From Pseudomonadota bacterium (lineage in GTDB: Bacteria; Pseudomonadota; Alphaproteobacteria; Rhizobiales; Devosiaceae), in contig JAEZKB010000236.1 in assembly GCA_023415605.1 (NCBI GenBank), positions 1 through 23,508 of the forward strand: a stretch of DNA of 23,508 nt. The letters are read 5' to 3'. A model generated the notes under the pieces. The model had not been told where the DNA came from, did not search any database, and worked only from the letters and a program-made list of their open reading frames with translations. Of this stretch, positions 1-6,955 are shown piece by piece (position 1 is the first letter of the stretch; each line of letters begins with the position of its first letter). A program made the translations under genes and the position numbers.

Positions 1-40
1 GAACGGGGGAGGATCCGCTGCGGCGCGATCTCTCCGTGAT

Positions 41-90
41 CCTCACCCGCGAAGCGGGGGAGGGGGACCATGCGCAGCATGGTGGAGGGA
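41..90. repeat. REP-like double-hairpin repeat, copy 1
   Basis: The unit has two small hairpins. The first pairs CCCGC with GCGGG (46-58). The second pairs ACCATGC with GCATGGT around a GCA loop (67-83). They are joined by a GGGGGAGGGGG linker, and the unit ends in GGAGGG. The same architecture recurs at 180-230. Short GC-rich intergenic repeats of this kind are common in Hyphomicrobiales genomes. The function is unknown. Confidence 0.7.
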
Positions 91-179
91 GCGCGCATCC
101 TCACCGATGCACCGGACGGGGATGCCCCTCCGGGGATGTCCAAGAGCGTGAACCCATACAAGCGCTTGCAGTCGGCGGT

Positions 180-230
180 CCTCTCCCGCTTGCGGGGGAG
201 GGGGACCGCGCATAGCGCGGTGGAGGGGGG
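180..230. repeat. REP-like double-hairpin repeat, copy 2
   Basis: This is the second copy of the unit at 41-90, with the same order of elements: a CCCGC/GCGGG hairpin, a G-rich linker, a second hairpin (ACCGCGC/GCGCGGT around ATA) and a GGAGGGGGG tail. The second-hairpin arms differ from copy 1, yet both copies pair perfectly over seven base pairs. That compensatory change suggests the fold is conserved. Confidence 0.7.
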
Positions 231-305
231 TGCGTTTTGAAGTGATTTCCGCCATCGGAGTTGAGAGCAACGCGCAAGCGGCTCCCCCCTCCTCCGGCCT
301 CTGGT

Positions 306-402
306 CAGCGGCGTGTACTTCATAGGGAGTAGAGTATCGGGGGAAGAATCGTTCAACTTGGGGTGTACCTATACTCACTCCTTAGGTTGCTACACGCCGC
401 TG
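306..402. repeat. Long imperfect inverted repeat (97 nt hairpin)
   Basis: The ends, CAGCGGCGTGTA (306-317) and TACACGCCGCTG (391-402), are perfect 12-bp inverted repeats. The inner arms also pair: GGAGTAGAGTAT (326-337) against ATACTCACTCC (371-381), with a one-base bulge. The whole stretch could fold as one interrupted hairpin. It could be a small MITE-like element, a structured RNA or a regulatory structure for mepA. No target-site duplication is evident. Confidence 0.55.
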
Positions 403-463
403 TTGACGGCGCGGCTGGCCAGTCCAGACTAGACCGACTCGCCGTAACAGCCGGAGGCCTCGC

Positions 464-1318
464 ATGATTAAGCCCAGAATCCTCCGCGTCCTTCTCGCCT
501 TCCTCCTCCTCGCCACCCCCACCCTCGCTGCCGACACTCCCGCCCGCGACCTCTTCGGCGCCATGACGACCCCCACCACCGGCCCCTCCATCCCCGTCGG
601 CGGATATGCGCGGGGCTGTCTCGCCGGAGCGGTGCAGCTCCCCACCGACGGGCCCACCTGGCAGGCGATGCGGCTCTCCCGTGACCGCCACTGGGGGACG
701 CCGGAGCTGGTGAGTTACATCCAGCAACTGGGGCAGGTGGCGGCAGAGGATGGGTGGCGGGGGCTGCTCGTCGGCGACATGGGAGCGGTGCGGGGCGGGC
801 CGATGAAATCGGGGCATGCGTCGCACCAGATCGGGCTCGATGTCGATCTCTGGTTCGAGCCGATGCCGGACCGCACGCTCAGCGCCGAGGAGCGCGAGAG
901 CAAGTCGGCCATCTCCGTGCTCAGAAAGGGGACGCGTCTCGTCGATCCGGAAAGATTCGGCGAGGCGCAGCGCATGCTGCTCTATCGCGCCGCGACGCTG
1001 CCGGGGGTGGCGCGCATCTTCGTGGCGCCGGGGATCAAGAAGGCGCTCTGCGCCATCACCTGGCGCGACCGCAGTTTCCTCAACAAGATCCGGCCCTGGT
1101 ACGGGCATGACGACCATTTGCACGTACGGCTGAGCTGTCCGCCGGGATCGGCCTATTGCGTCGACCAAGACCCGGCACCACCGGGCGATGGCTGCGGCGC
1201 CGAGCTCGACTACTGGTTCACAGAAGAGCCCTACAAGCCCAGCACGAGCCCCCCGGCCGGGCCGCTGACGCTCGCCGACCTGCCCAAGCAATGCCGTACG
1301 GTGCTGGAGGCGCCGTGA
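464..1318 (+). CDS. mepA: Penicillin-insensitive murein endopeptidase MepA (M74)
   Basis: This is a 284-residue zinc metallopeptidase of the LAS superfamily, predicted to cleave D-Ala-meso-DAP cross-links of peptidoglycan in the periplasm. Residues 1-22 look like a signal peptide: basic start, Leu/Ala core and an Ala-x-Ala type end (LAA). The first metal-site motif is SGHASHQIGLDVD (117-128), where H121 and D128 give the LAS HxxxxxxD pattern. The second is GHDDHLH (214-220), giving HxH with H218 and H220. Four Cys residues in the C-terminal third could form disulfides, as expected for an exported enzyme. Length is close to known MepA proteins. The gene converges with the DUF998 gene, leaving a 10-nt gap. 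The family assignment is firm; the precise bond cleaved is inferred from the family. Confidence 0.93.
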   Translation: MIKPRILRVLLAFLLLATPTLAADTPARDLFGAMTTPTTGPSIPVGGYARGCLAGAVQLPTDGPTWQAMRLSRDRHWGTPELVSYIQQLGQVAAEDGWRGLLVGDMGAVRGGPMKSGHASHQIGLDVDLWFEPMPDRTLSAEERESKSAISVLRKGTRLVDPERFGEAQRMLLYRAATLPGVARIFVAPGIKKALCAITWRDRSFLNKIRPWYGHDDHLHVRLSCPPGSAYCVDQDPAPPGDGCGAELDYWFTEEPYKPSTSPPAGPLTLADLPKQCRTVLEAP

Positions 1319-1328
1319 GTGCCACGCC

Positions 1329-1964
1329 TCAGGGCGGCGAGCCGGCTTCTTCGGTACGGCTCCATAGCGCCAGGGCGAACACCGCCGTCCAGACGATCGG
1401 CCCATAGACCGCGATGCGTTCGACCAGCCCCATCCAGGGTGTCGGCTCGCCAGCGGCGATGGCGGAGATCTGCGTGCCGACAATGCCGCCAGAGGCCACC
1501 ATGGCAATGACGGTCAGCGCCGAGTAGAGGCGGAAGCCGCGGCCGAACAGCAGCGCACCAGCAGTGATGAAGCCTGTCATCAGCAGCACGGCCACGACGG
1601 TAAAAGCGATGTGGGCCGTATCGGTATCGCCGAATTCGGTGCCGCGCATATGCATGGGGGCGAAAAGGGCCCAGGCGAAGCTATGGGCAGTAAAGAGCGC
1701 GATCAGGACGGCGACCACCCGTTGGGCGGTCCGGGTCGCCGACAGCCATGTGCCCGCAGCGAGCGCGAGCAGCAGCAGGGAATAGGGATAGCCCATGGCC
1801 AGCCAGAAGGTCCGCGTCGGCGCGCCGATGGCCGAGAGTTCGCTCACCTGCTGGCTGGTATAGTCGTAGCCGGGATAGAGCAGGGTAGCGGCGACGAGGT
1901 CGGTGGCGATGAAGAGTGGCGCGGCGAGCGCCCCGGCCAGCAGAAGTGGTTTGGTCCAACGCAT
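1329..1964 (-). CDS. DUF998 family integral membrane protein
   Basis: The 211-residue product is very hydrophobic, with about six predicted membrane segments. The stretch YPGYDYTSQQVSELSAIGAP near residue 30 is typical of the DUF998 family, whose function is not established. I chose the ATG at 1964 because a GGAGG ribosome site lies five bases before it. The in-frame GTG at 1970 overlaps that site and is unlikely. A perfect FNR/FixK-type box is centred about 60 nt upstream of this ATG, so expression may rise under low oxygen. The gene converges on mepA without an obvious terminator between them. Confidence 0.85.
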   Translation of the reverse strand: MRWTKPLLLAGALAAPLFIATDLVAATLLYPGYDYTSQQVSELSAIGAPTRTFWLAMGYPYSLLLLALAAGTWLSATRTAQRVVAVLIALFTAHSFAWALFAPMHMRGTEFGDTDTAHIAFTVVAVLLMTGFITAGALLFGRGFRLYSALTVIAMVASGGIVGTQISAIAAGEPTPWMGLVERIAVYGPIVWTAVFALALWSRTEEAGSPP

Positions 1965-2282
1965 GGACACCTCCGTTTCCCGCCGTCACTGATGCACACC
2001 GCCATCCGCGCCGACCTTGATCCGGATCAATCCCTGCTGATGGGATGAGATAGAGGAGGCTCGCTGACACACCGCCTACCTTCAAACGACAGACGTTCAT
2101 GATCCGCGCTTAGGCTCAACGACACCCAAAACGACAGCGTTTGCTGGATTTCTTGGCTTGGTGATCGTGATTTCCGCAGCAGACTCAAAATCTTATCCCC
2201 GCGCGCTGATGCCGGGCCAAACTCGCCGCGTTGTCACCCGGGGCAGGCGGTGCTATCCCGCCGCAAAGCCAGAGGAGCCGCG
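1965..2282. other. Intergenic region between divergent DUF998 and hydrolase genes
   Basis: About 318 nt with no supported gene. It contains the FNR/FixK-type palindrome at 2017-2030 and a small AAACG-ACAG-CGTTT inverted repeat at 2129-2142. No clear σ70 promoter was found for the rightward hydrolase gene. Confidence 0.6.
2017..2030. promoter_or_regulatory. FNR/FixK-type anaerobic regulator box
   Basis: TTGATCCGGATCAA is a perfect 14-bp palindrome and matches the FNR/FixK consensus TTGAT-N4-ATCAA at every defined position. If it acts at -41.5, as in class II FNR promoters, transcription of the minus-strand DUF998 gene would start near 1982. That leaves an 18-nt leader containing the ribosome site, which is a sensible geometry. 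The rightward gene at 2283 is over 250 nt away, so the DUF998 gene is the more likely target. Confidence 0.7.
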
Positions 2283-3110
2283 ATGACAACACCGTTCGAA
2301 ATCGAGTTCGATGGCGCCACCATCCGGGGCGAATCCGGCGGCTTCGGGCTGCCGCTCGTGTTCCTCCATGCCGGCGTTGCCGACCGGCGCATGTGGGCCG
2401 AGCAGATGCAGGAGCTCACCGCGCAGGGCTACCACGTCGTCGCCTATGATCGGCGCGGCTTTGGCGAGACCGAGAGCGAGGATGTGCCGTTCAACCATGT
2501 GGTTGATCTTGAAGCGGTTTTTGACCGGCTAGGGCTCAATGCCGCGGTGCTGATCGGCAATTCGCTGGGCGGCGGCATCGCCATCGACTTCGCGCTGGAG
2601 CACCCGGAACGGGTCGCCGCGCTGGTGCTGATCGGCAGCGCCGTCTCGGGCTTCGAGGCCGAGGACTATCCCGAGGACATCGCAGCGCTCGAAGACACGC
2701 TCGAATATGCCCTGGGCCGCGGCAATCTCGACCATGCCAACCGCATCGAGGCGCATATGTGGCTCGACGGCCCGCTCGAAGAAGAGGGCAGGGTGGATGG
2801 CCCGGCGCGCGAACTCTTCCTCGACATGAACCGCAAACGCCGGGAAAAGCCAGAGCTCACGCATGAGGAGTTTTCCGAGCCGGCGGTTGATCACGTCGAA
2901 AAAATCGTGGTGCCGACGCTGCTTGTCGCCGGAGCCCTTGATTATCCCGATGTGCTCGAAGCGCACGAGTTCCTGGCCGAGGAAATCGAGGAGAGTTTCA
3001 ACATCACCATGGACGACGTCGCGCACCTGCCCAGCCTCGAACGCCCGGAAGAATTCAACCCAATCCTTCTCGAGTTCCTTGAAGCGCTGCAGGGAGAGGG
3101 CGACGACTAA
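2283..3110 (+). CDS. Alpha/beta hydrolase (paralogue 1)
   Basis: A 275-residue alpha/beta-hydrolase-fold protein. The nucleophile elbow is GNSLGG with Ser94, the acid is probably Asp220 (GALD), and the base is His248 (VAHLP). The oxyanion region is FLHAG (28-32), and YDRRGFGET (55-63) is typical of the fold. No signal peptide is seen, so it should be cytoplasmic. The ATG at 2283 has a GAGGAG ribosome site five bases upstream; the longer frame back to 2250 lacks one. It is clearly paralogous to the hydrolase at 5067-5879. Both have Ser94, nearly equal length and shared WLDGP and RELF-DMN motifs in the cap region. The substrate is unknown; esterase, lactonase or a signalling hydrolase are all possible. 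Confidence 0.88.
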   Translation: MTTPFEIEFDGATIRGESGGFGLPLVFLHAGVADRRMWAEQMQELTAQGYHVVAYDRRGFGETESEDVPFNHVVDLEAVFDRLGLNAAVLIGNSLGGGIAIDFALEHPERVAALVLIGSAVSGFEAEDYPEDIAALEDTLEYALGRGNLDHANRIEAHMWLDGPLEEEGRVDGPARELFLDMNRKRREKPELTHEEFSEPAVDHVEKIVVPTLLVAGALDYPDVLEAHEFLAEEIEESFNITMDDVAHLPSLERPEEFNPILLEFLEALQGEGDD

Positions 3111-3126
3111 AAAAGCTAGAATTGGC

Positions 3127-3151
3127 GGAACCTTCCGTAACGATCCGCGTT
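3127..3151 (+). promoter_or_regulatory. σEcfG (general stress) promoter of the HWE kinase gene
   Basis: GGAAC (3127-3131), 16 bases, then CGTT (3148-3151) is an exact match to the alphaproteobacterial EcfG consensus GGAAC-N16/17-CGTT. It lies in the short gap between hydrolase 1 and the kinase gene. Transcription would begin near 3158-3160, giving a leader of about 40 nt to the GTG at 3198. The match also argues against translation from the ATG at 3153, which would fall at or before the transcription start. Confidence 0.82.
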
Positions 3152-3197
3152 TATGGCCCCTAGCCGCGGTGCGTTTTGTCGCGGTGGGGGCTTGGGT

Positions 3198-4664
3198 GTG
3201 ACTGGTTTGTCGAGCATTGATTTCGCGCGGGTTTTCGACGTGCTTCCGAGCCCGCATATGCTGCTCGACGGCGACTTCCGCTACGTTTGGGCCAATGCGG
3301 CCTACCTCAAGGTGGTCGGCCGTACTTGGGCTGACCTGGAGGGGCAGAATCTCTTTGACCTCTTCCCCAATACGGATGTTGGCGGCAAGCGGCTGCGCGA
3401 GTCGTTCGAGCGGGTGCTAAAAACCGGCGAAACCGATGTGCTCGCCTTCCTGCCCTACGATATTCCAAATGCGGCCGGCGAACTGGAGCTGCGCTACTGG
3501 TCGGCCACGCATGTGCCGGTGAAGGACGATGCGGGCGCCGTCGTCTACATCATGCAGAACACAATCGACGTCACCGAAGTCGTGCACATGCGCGAGGCGG
3601 CGTCGCTGCCCTATCGCACCGGCGGCGCGCAACTGGTCGAAAAGGCCCGCGACGCCGAAGAGGCGCATCAGCGGCTCCTCGCCGACAGCCAGGATTTCCG
3701 CCGGCTGTTCCAGCAGGCGCCGGGATTTTTCGCGGTGCTCTCGGGGCCCGAGCATGTCTTCACGTTTTCGAGCGACGCCTACGTCCGTCTGATTGGCGGG
3801 CGCAGCGTCCTGGGTCAGCCGATCCGCACCGCGCTGCCCGAAGTGGTGCAGCAGGGCTTCACCGACATCCTCGACAACGTCTTTAGCACCGGAAAGACCT
3901 ATGCCGCCGAGGGGGCCCGGGTGATGCTGGCGAATGCGCCCGGCGAGCCGATGCGCGAAGTCTATCTCGACTTCTCCTATGATCCGATCCGGTCTCCGGA
4001 CGGGACCATTACCGGCATTTTCGTGCAGGGCATGGACCGGACGGAATCTTTTAAGGCGATGCGGCGCCAAAGGCTTCTGGTCGATGAGCTCAACCATCGA
4101 GTCAAGAATGCGCTGGCCACGGTCCAGTCGATCGCGTCGCAGACGCTCCGTGCGGCGCCCGACATGGCCTCGGCTCGCGTCGCCTTCGAGGCGCGCCTGG
4201 TGGCCCTGGCCAAAGCGCATTCCGTCCTATCGGAGCGGCAGTGGGAAGATGCCGATCTCGAAGGTCTCGTTCGGCAGGAACTGGCCGCCTATGGACCGGA
4301 GCGTCTCGATGTCGCGGGCCCACGGGTAATGGTCAATTCCAAGGCGACGATCGCCTTGGCGCTGGTTTTTCACGAGCTCACCACCAATGCGGTCAAGCAT
4401 GGCGCGCTGTCGCGGCCGGAGGGCCAAATCTCGGTCAACTGGCGGGCCCTCGCCGACGGTCTGCACATCGACTGGGTGGAGCAGGGTGGGCCACCGGCCA
4501 AGCCGGGGGACCGGCGTGGCTTCGGCTCCCGGCTCATCGGGCGAGTGGTGGAAGGAGAACTTGGCGGTTCCCTCGAAACACGTTACCAAGAATCCGGTCT
4601 TGCCGTTTCACTCGCGATCCCGGCGGCTGCGTACGAAAGGGGCGTTGATGCTTTCGCAGAATAG
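3198..4664 (+). CDS. PAS-PAS HWE-family sensor histidine kinase
   Basis: A 488-residue sensor kinase from the GTG at 3198, with no transmembrane segment, so probably a soluble cytosolic sensor. Two PAS-like modules occupy roughly residues 10-130 and 165-285. The first ends in an IDVTEVVHMRE linker, and neither has the LOV flavin-binding Cys motif. The kinase core starts with DELNHRVKN, placing the phospho-accepting His at about 300. It continues with FHELTTNAVKHGALS (391-405), IDWVE (424-428, the W-x-E signature) and RGFGSRLI (440-447). These mark the HWE/HisKA_2 class. GTG 3198 is preferred because GGTGGGGGC lies seven bases upstream and the EcfG promoter would exclude ATG 3153. The 3' end overlaps the response-regulator gene by 17 nt. 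The ligand is unknown. Confidence 0.9.
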   Translation: MTGLSSIDFARVFDVLPSPHMLLDGDFRYVWANAAYLKVVGRTWADLEGQNLFDLFPNTDVGGKRLRESFERVLKTGETDVLAFLPYDIPNAAGELELRYWSATHVPVKDDAGAVVYIMQNTIDVTEVVHMREAASLPYRTGGAQLVEKARDAEEAHQRLLADSQDFRRLFQQAPGFFAVLSGPEHVFTFSSDAYVRLIGGRSVLGQPIRTALPEVVQQGFTDILDNVFSTGKTYAAEGARVMLANAPGEPMREVYLDFSYDPIRSPDGTITGIFVQGMDRTESFKAMRRQRLLVDELNHRVKNALATVQSIASQTLRAAPDMASARVAFEARLVALAKAHSVLSERQWEDADLEGLVRQELAAYGPERLDVAGPRVMVNSKATIALALVFHELTTNAVKHGALSRPEGQISVNWRALADGLHIDWVEQGGPPAKPGDRRGFGSRLIGRVVEGELGGSLETRYQESGLAVSLAIPAAAYERGVDAFAE

Positions 4665-5034
4665 GTTTGCCCCGATTTCCGGCCTTTCCGTTTTCGTCAT
4701 CGAGGATGAAAGCCTGGTGCTGGTCAATCTCGAGGACATGCTTGGCGAACTGGGCTGTACGCTCGTCGGTCCTGCCATGCGGCTCGATCAGGCCGAGGGC
4801 ATGCTCGATCAAGCGGCGGGAGCCGACGTTGCGGTGCTCGATGTCAATATCGGCGGCAAGCCGGTGTTTCCGTTTGCAGAAAAGCTCGCCGCAAAGGGCG
4901 TCCCGCTGGTTCTGGCGACCGGCTACGGTCGCGATGGCCTGCCTGAGGAGTGGCGGAACGGGACTGTGCTCGCCAAGCCGTATACCTTCGAAGACCTCGC
5001 CGGCGCGTTGATGCGGGCCAAGGGCATCGAGTAG
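4648..5034 (+). CDS. Single-domain response regulator (receiver only)
   Basis: A 128-residue stand-alone CheY-like receiver with no output domain. The acidic pocket is IEDE (18-21), the phospho-acceptor is Asp65 (VLDVNIGG), the switch Thr is in LATGYG (89-94), and the conserved Lys is 110 (AKPY). The LATG-Y region resembles the FATGUY class of single-domain regulators. These partner HWE/HisKA_2 kinases in the alphaproteobacterial general stress response; the match is approximate. The ATG at 4648 lies inside the end of the kinase gene behind an AAAGGGG ribosome site, so the pair should be translationally coupled. It probably relays or drains phosphate from the neighbouring kinase. Confidence 0.88.
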   Translation: MLSQNRFAPISGLSVFVIEDESLVLVNLEDMLGELGCTLVGPAMRLDQAEGMLDQAAGADVAVLDVNIGGKPVFPFAEKLAAKGVPLVLATGYGRDGLPEEWRNGTVLAKPYTFEDLAGALMRAKGIE

Positions 5035-5066
5035 CGCCACCTCGGGCTGCGTGCTACCGCTCGGCC

Positions 5067-5879
5067 ATGACCGACGATTTCGAAATCGAACTGGGTGGCG
5101 CGGTGATCACCGGCGCCGAAGTAGGCGAGGGCCTGCCGATCGTATTCCTCCATGCCGGTGTCTGCGACCATCGCATGTGGCGCGGGCAGATGGAGGCCGC
5201 TGCCAATGCGGGATTCCACGCCATCGCCTATGACCGCCGCGGCTATGGCGAGACAACGTCGCCGGACGAGCCCTTCAGCCATCTCGAGGATCTAGAAGGC
5301 GTGCTCGACGCGCTCGATGTGCACGCCGCCATCCTCGTCGGCTGCTCGTTGGGCGGCGGCCTTGCCATCGATTTTGCCCTCGCCAATCCGGGCCGCACCA
5401 TCGGCCTCGTGCTGGTCGGCACCTCGATCACCGGCGCTTCCTCATTCGTGACCGATCTCGAACAACCGCTGGTCATGGCGGAGGAAGATGCCGAGGAGCG
5501 CGGCGATCTCGACATGCTCAACAAAGTGCAGGCGCATGCCTGGCTCGACGGCCCGCGCAGCCAGAACGGAAGGGTCTGGGGCGCTGCGCGCGAGCTGTTC
5601 TTCGACATGAACGACAAGGCCTTGCGCAAGCCCAGGCTCACGCTGGAAGAGCCGCGACCGCGGGCCATCGATCAGTTGGATAAGATCAACGCGCCGGCTC
5701 TGCTGATCGTCGGTGATCTCGATTTCACCTACATCCTGCAGCGTCACGAGGATGCGTCCGAGGCGCTCCCCAACGCGTTCGCGGTGGTGCTGGAAGGCAC
5801 TGCGCACATTCCCAACCTCGAGCGCCCAGACCTCTTCAACCCACTCCTGCTGCAATTTCTTGAAGCAGTAACCGCCTGA
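5067..5879 (+). CDS. Alpha/beta hydrolase (paralogue 2)
   Basis: A 270-residue alpha/beta hydrolase with Ser94 in GCSLGG, Asp219 (VGDLD) and His247 (TAHIP) as the likely catalytic triad. The FLHAG (28-32) and YDRRGYGET (55-63) motifs match paralogue 1. The start at ATG 5067 is set by alignment to paralogue 1, since MTDDFEIEL aligns with MTTPFEIEF. The ribosome site is weak, so translation may depend on the gene 32 nt upstream. It follows the response regulator with no visible promoter and probably belongs to the kinase-regulator transcript. It converges with ftrA. The substrate is unknown; the paralogues differ most in the cap region (residues 120-200). Confidence 0.87.
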   Translation: MTDDFEIELGGAVITGAEVGEGLPIVFLHAGVCDHRMWRGQMEAAANAGFHAIAYDRRGYGETTSPDEPFSHLEDLEGVLDALDVHAAILVGCSLGGGLAIDFALANPGRTIGLVLVGTSITGASSFVTDLEQPLVMAEEDAEERGDLDMLNKVQAHAWLDGPRSQNGRVWGAARELFFDMNDKALRKPRLTLEEPRPRAIDQLDKINAPALLIVGDLDFTYILQRHEDASEALPNAFAVVLEGTAHIPNLERPDLFNPLLLQFLEAVTA

Positions 5880-5892
5880 GCCAGCGGGCTCA
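5877..5892. terminator. Small convergent hairpin at hydrolase 2 / ftrA stops
   Basis: TGAGCC (5877-5882) pairs with GGCTCA (5887-5892) around AGCG. The hairpin contains the stop codons of both convergent genes. There is no T-rich tail on the plus side, so a bidirectional terminator role is only possible. Confidence 0.3.
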
Positions 5893-6861
5893 CGCTGCTT
5901 TCCCGAAACTCCGGCGGTACGCGCTGGGGCTGACGCCGATGCGGGTGCGGAAATGGTGGCGGAAGGTTTCGGCTGCCTGGAAGCCCGCAGCGGTAGCGAT
6001 GGCATCGAGATCGAGGGTCGTCGTTTCCAGCAGTTCTCGGCTCCGCTCGATGCGCTCGGCGATGAGCCAGTTCATCGGGCTCATGCCGGTCGACTGTTGG
6101 AAGTGGCGGATGAGGCTGCGTTCCGAGAGATTGGCGGTACGGGCCATGGAAGCGATGGTCCAGGGCTCGTCCATGCGCTCGAGCAGCATGTCGCAAAGCG
6201 GGCCGATCCGTCCCTGCCGCTCCTTGGCCACCGGCCGGCCGATGAACTGCGCCTGGCCGCCCTCGCGATGCGCCGGCAGCACCAGCCGCCGCGCGACGAT
6301 ATTGGCGATGTCGGAGCCGAAATCCTTGCGGACGATATGGAGGCAGAGGTCGATCCCGGCCGCCGAACCGGCCGCGGTGAGCATGTCCCCCTCGTCAAGG
6401 TAGAGGATGTCAGACTGGACGGCGATATCCGGGAAGAGTTGTTGCAGTGTCTCGGCATAACGCCAATGAGTCGTCGCTCTCTTGCCGCTGAGCAGACCGG
6501 CTCGAGCTGGCACGAAGACCCCGGAGCATAGCGTCGCGATGCGGGCGCCGCGGGCATGGGCGGCCCGGAGAGCCCCGAGCAGAGGCTCCGGCACTGGGGC
6601 CTGCGACCCTCGCCATCCCGGCACAACGATCAGGTCGGCGTCCGCCAGCCGGCCCAGATCGTAGGGCGCCTCCACCGAAATGGCGCCGGTGGAGCGGTAG
6701 GGGCCCGGCTCGATGCCGACGATTTCGTAGCTGTACCAGCCCAGGTCCGCGAACTCGGGGCGCGGCAGGCCGAAGACTTCGAGCGCAATGCCGAATTCGA
6801 ACATGCAGAGCTGGTCATAGGCCAGGATGGCGACGTGGCGGCCGGGTCTCTTTGTCATCAT
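5890..6861 (-). CDS. ftrA: GlxA-family AraC-type regulator, FtrA-like
   Basis: A 323-residue transcription factor. The N-terminal half (about 8-190) is a DJ-1/PfpI-like domain with the elbow Cys112 (TLCSGVF). The C-terminal half (about 222-320) is an AraC-type double helix-turn-helix, with ANLSERSLIRHF and the final GVSPSAYRR. The early motif FEFGIALEVFGLPRPE (21-36) is characteristic of FtrA-named members. It is divergent from a rhodanese gene across 94 bp, a pairing I recall for ftrA elsewhere. The 94-bp gap contains an ATTGGCG-N20-CGCCAAT inverted repeat (6880-6913) that could be its operator. Start ATG is 6861 or the adjacent 6858. The effector is unknown. Confidence 0.87.
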   Translation of the reverse strand: MMTKRPGRHVAILAYDQLCMFEFGIALEVFGLPRPEFADLGWYSYEIVGIEPGPYRSTGAISVEAPYDLGRLADADLIVVPGWRGSQAPVPEPLLGALRAAHARGARIATLCSGVFVPARAGLLSGKRATTHWRYAETLQQLFPDIAVQSDILYLDEGDMLTAAGSAAGIDLCLHIVRKDFGSDIANIVARRLVLPAHREGGQAQFIGRPVAKERQGRIGPLCDMLLERMDEPWTIASMARTANLSERSLIRHFQQSTGMSPMNWLIAERIERSRELLETTTLDLDAIATAAGFQAAETFRHHFRTRIGVSPSAYRRSFGKAA

Positions 6862-6955
6862 GGCGATATCTTACCGCTTATTGGCGATCCCGCCACTGCC
6901 GCATCACGCCAATCTCCGGCAGGTTCTCGCCATCCCAAGCCAAGGAGAGCGCCAG

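Larger units (their letters stand above)
1..463. other. Gene-free repeat-bearing stretch upstream of mepA
   Basis: No convincing gene is visible here. Open frames in the stretch are low-complexity Pro/Arg/Gly translations of repeat DNA. It contains two copies of a REP-like double hairpin and a long imperfect hairpin, listed separately. A possible -35 (TTGACG, 403-408) lies just upstream of mepA, but no good -10 follows at the right spacing, so no mepA promoter is claimed. Confidence 0.6.

Noticed and set aside
43..378. Open frame of 111 codons on the minus strand across the repeats
   Set aside because: It translates repeat DNA into low-complexity Pro/Arg-rich sequence, has no ribosome site and covers structured hairpins.
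353..1507. 384-codon minus-strand frame opposite mepA
   Set aside because: It is an Arg/Gly/Pro-rich mirror of the mepA reading frame, whose product has a signal peptide and an intact metal site.
3198..4664. LOV-type blue-light sensing by the kinase's PAS modules
   Set aside because: The flavin-binding Cys motif (NCRFLQ-like) is absent from both modules.
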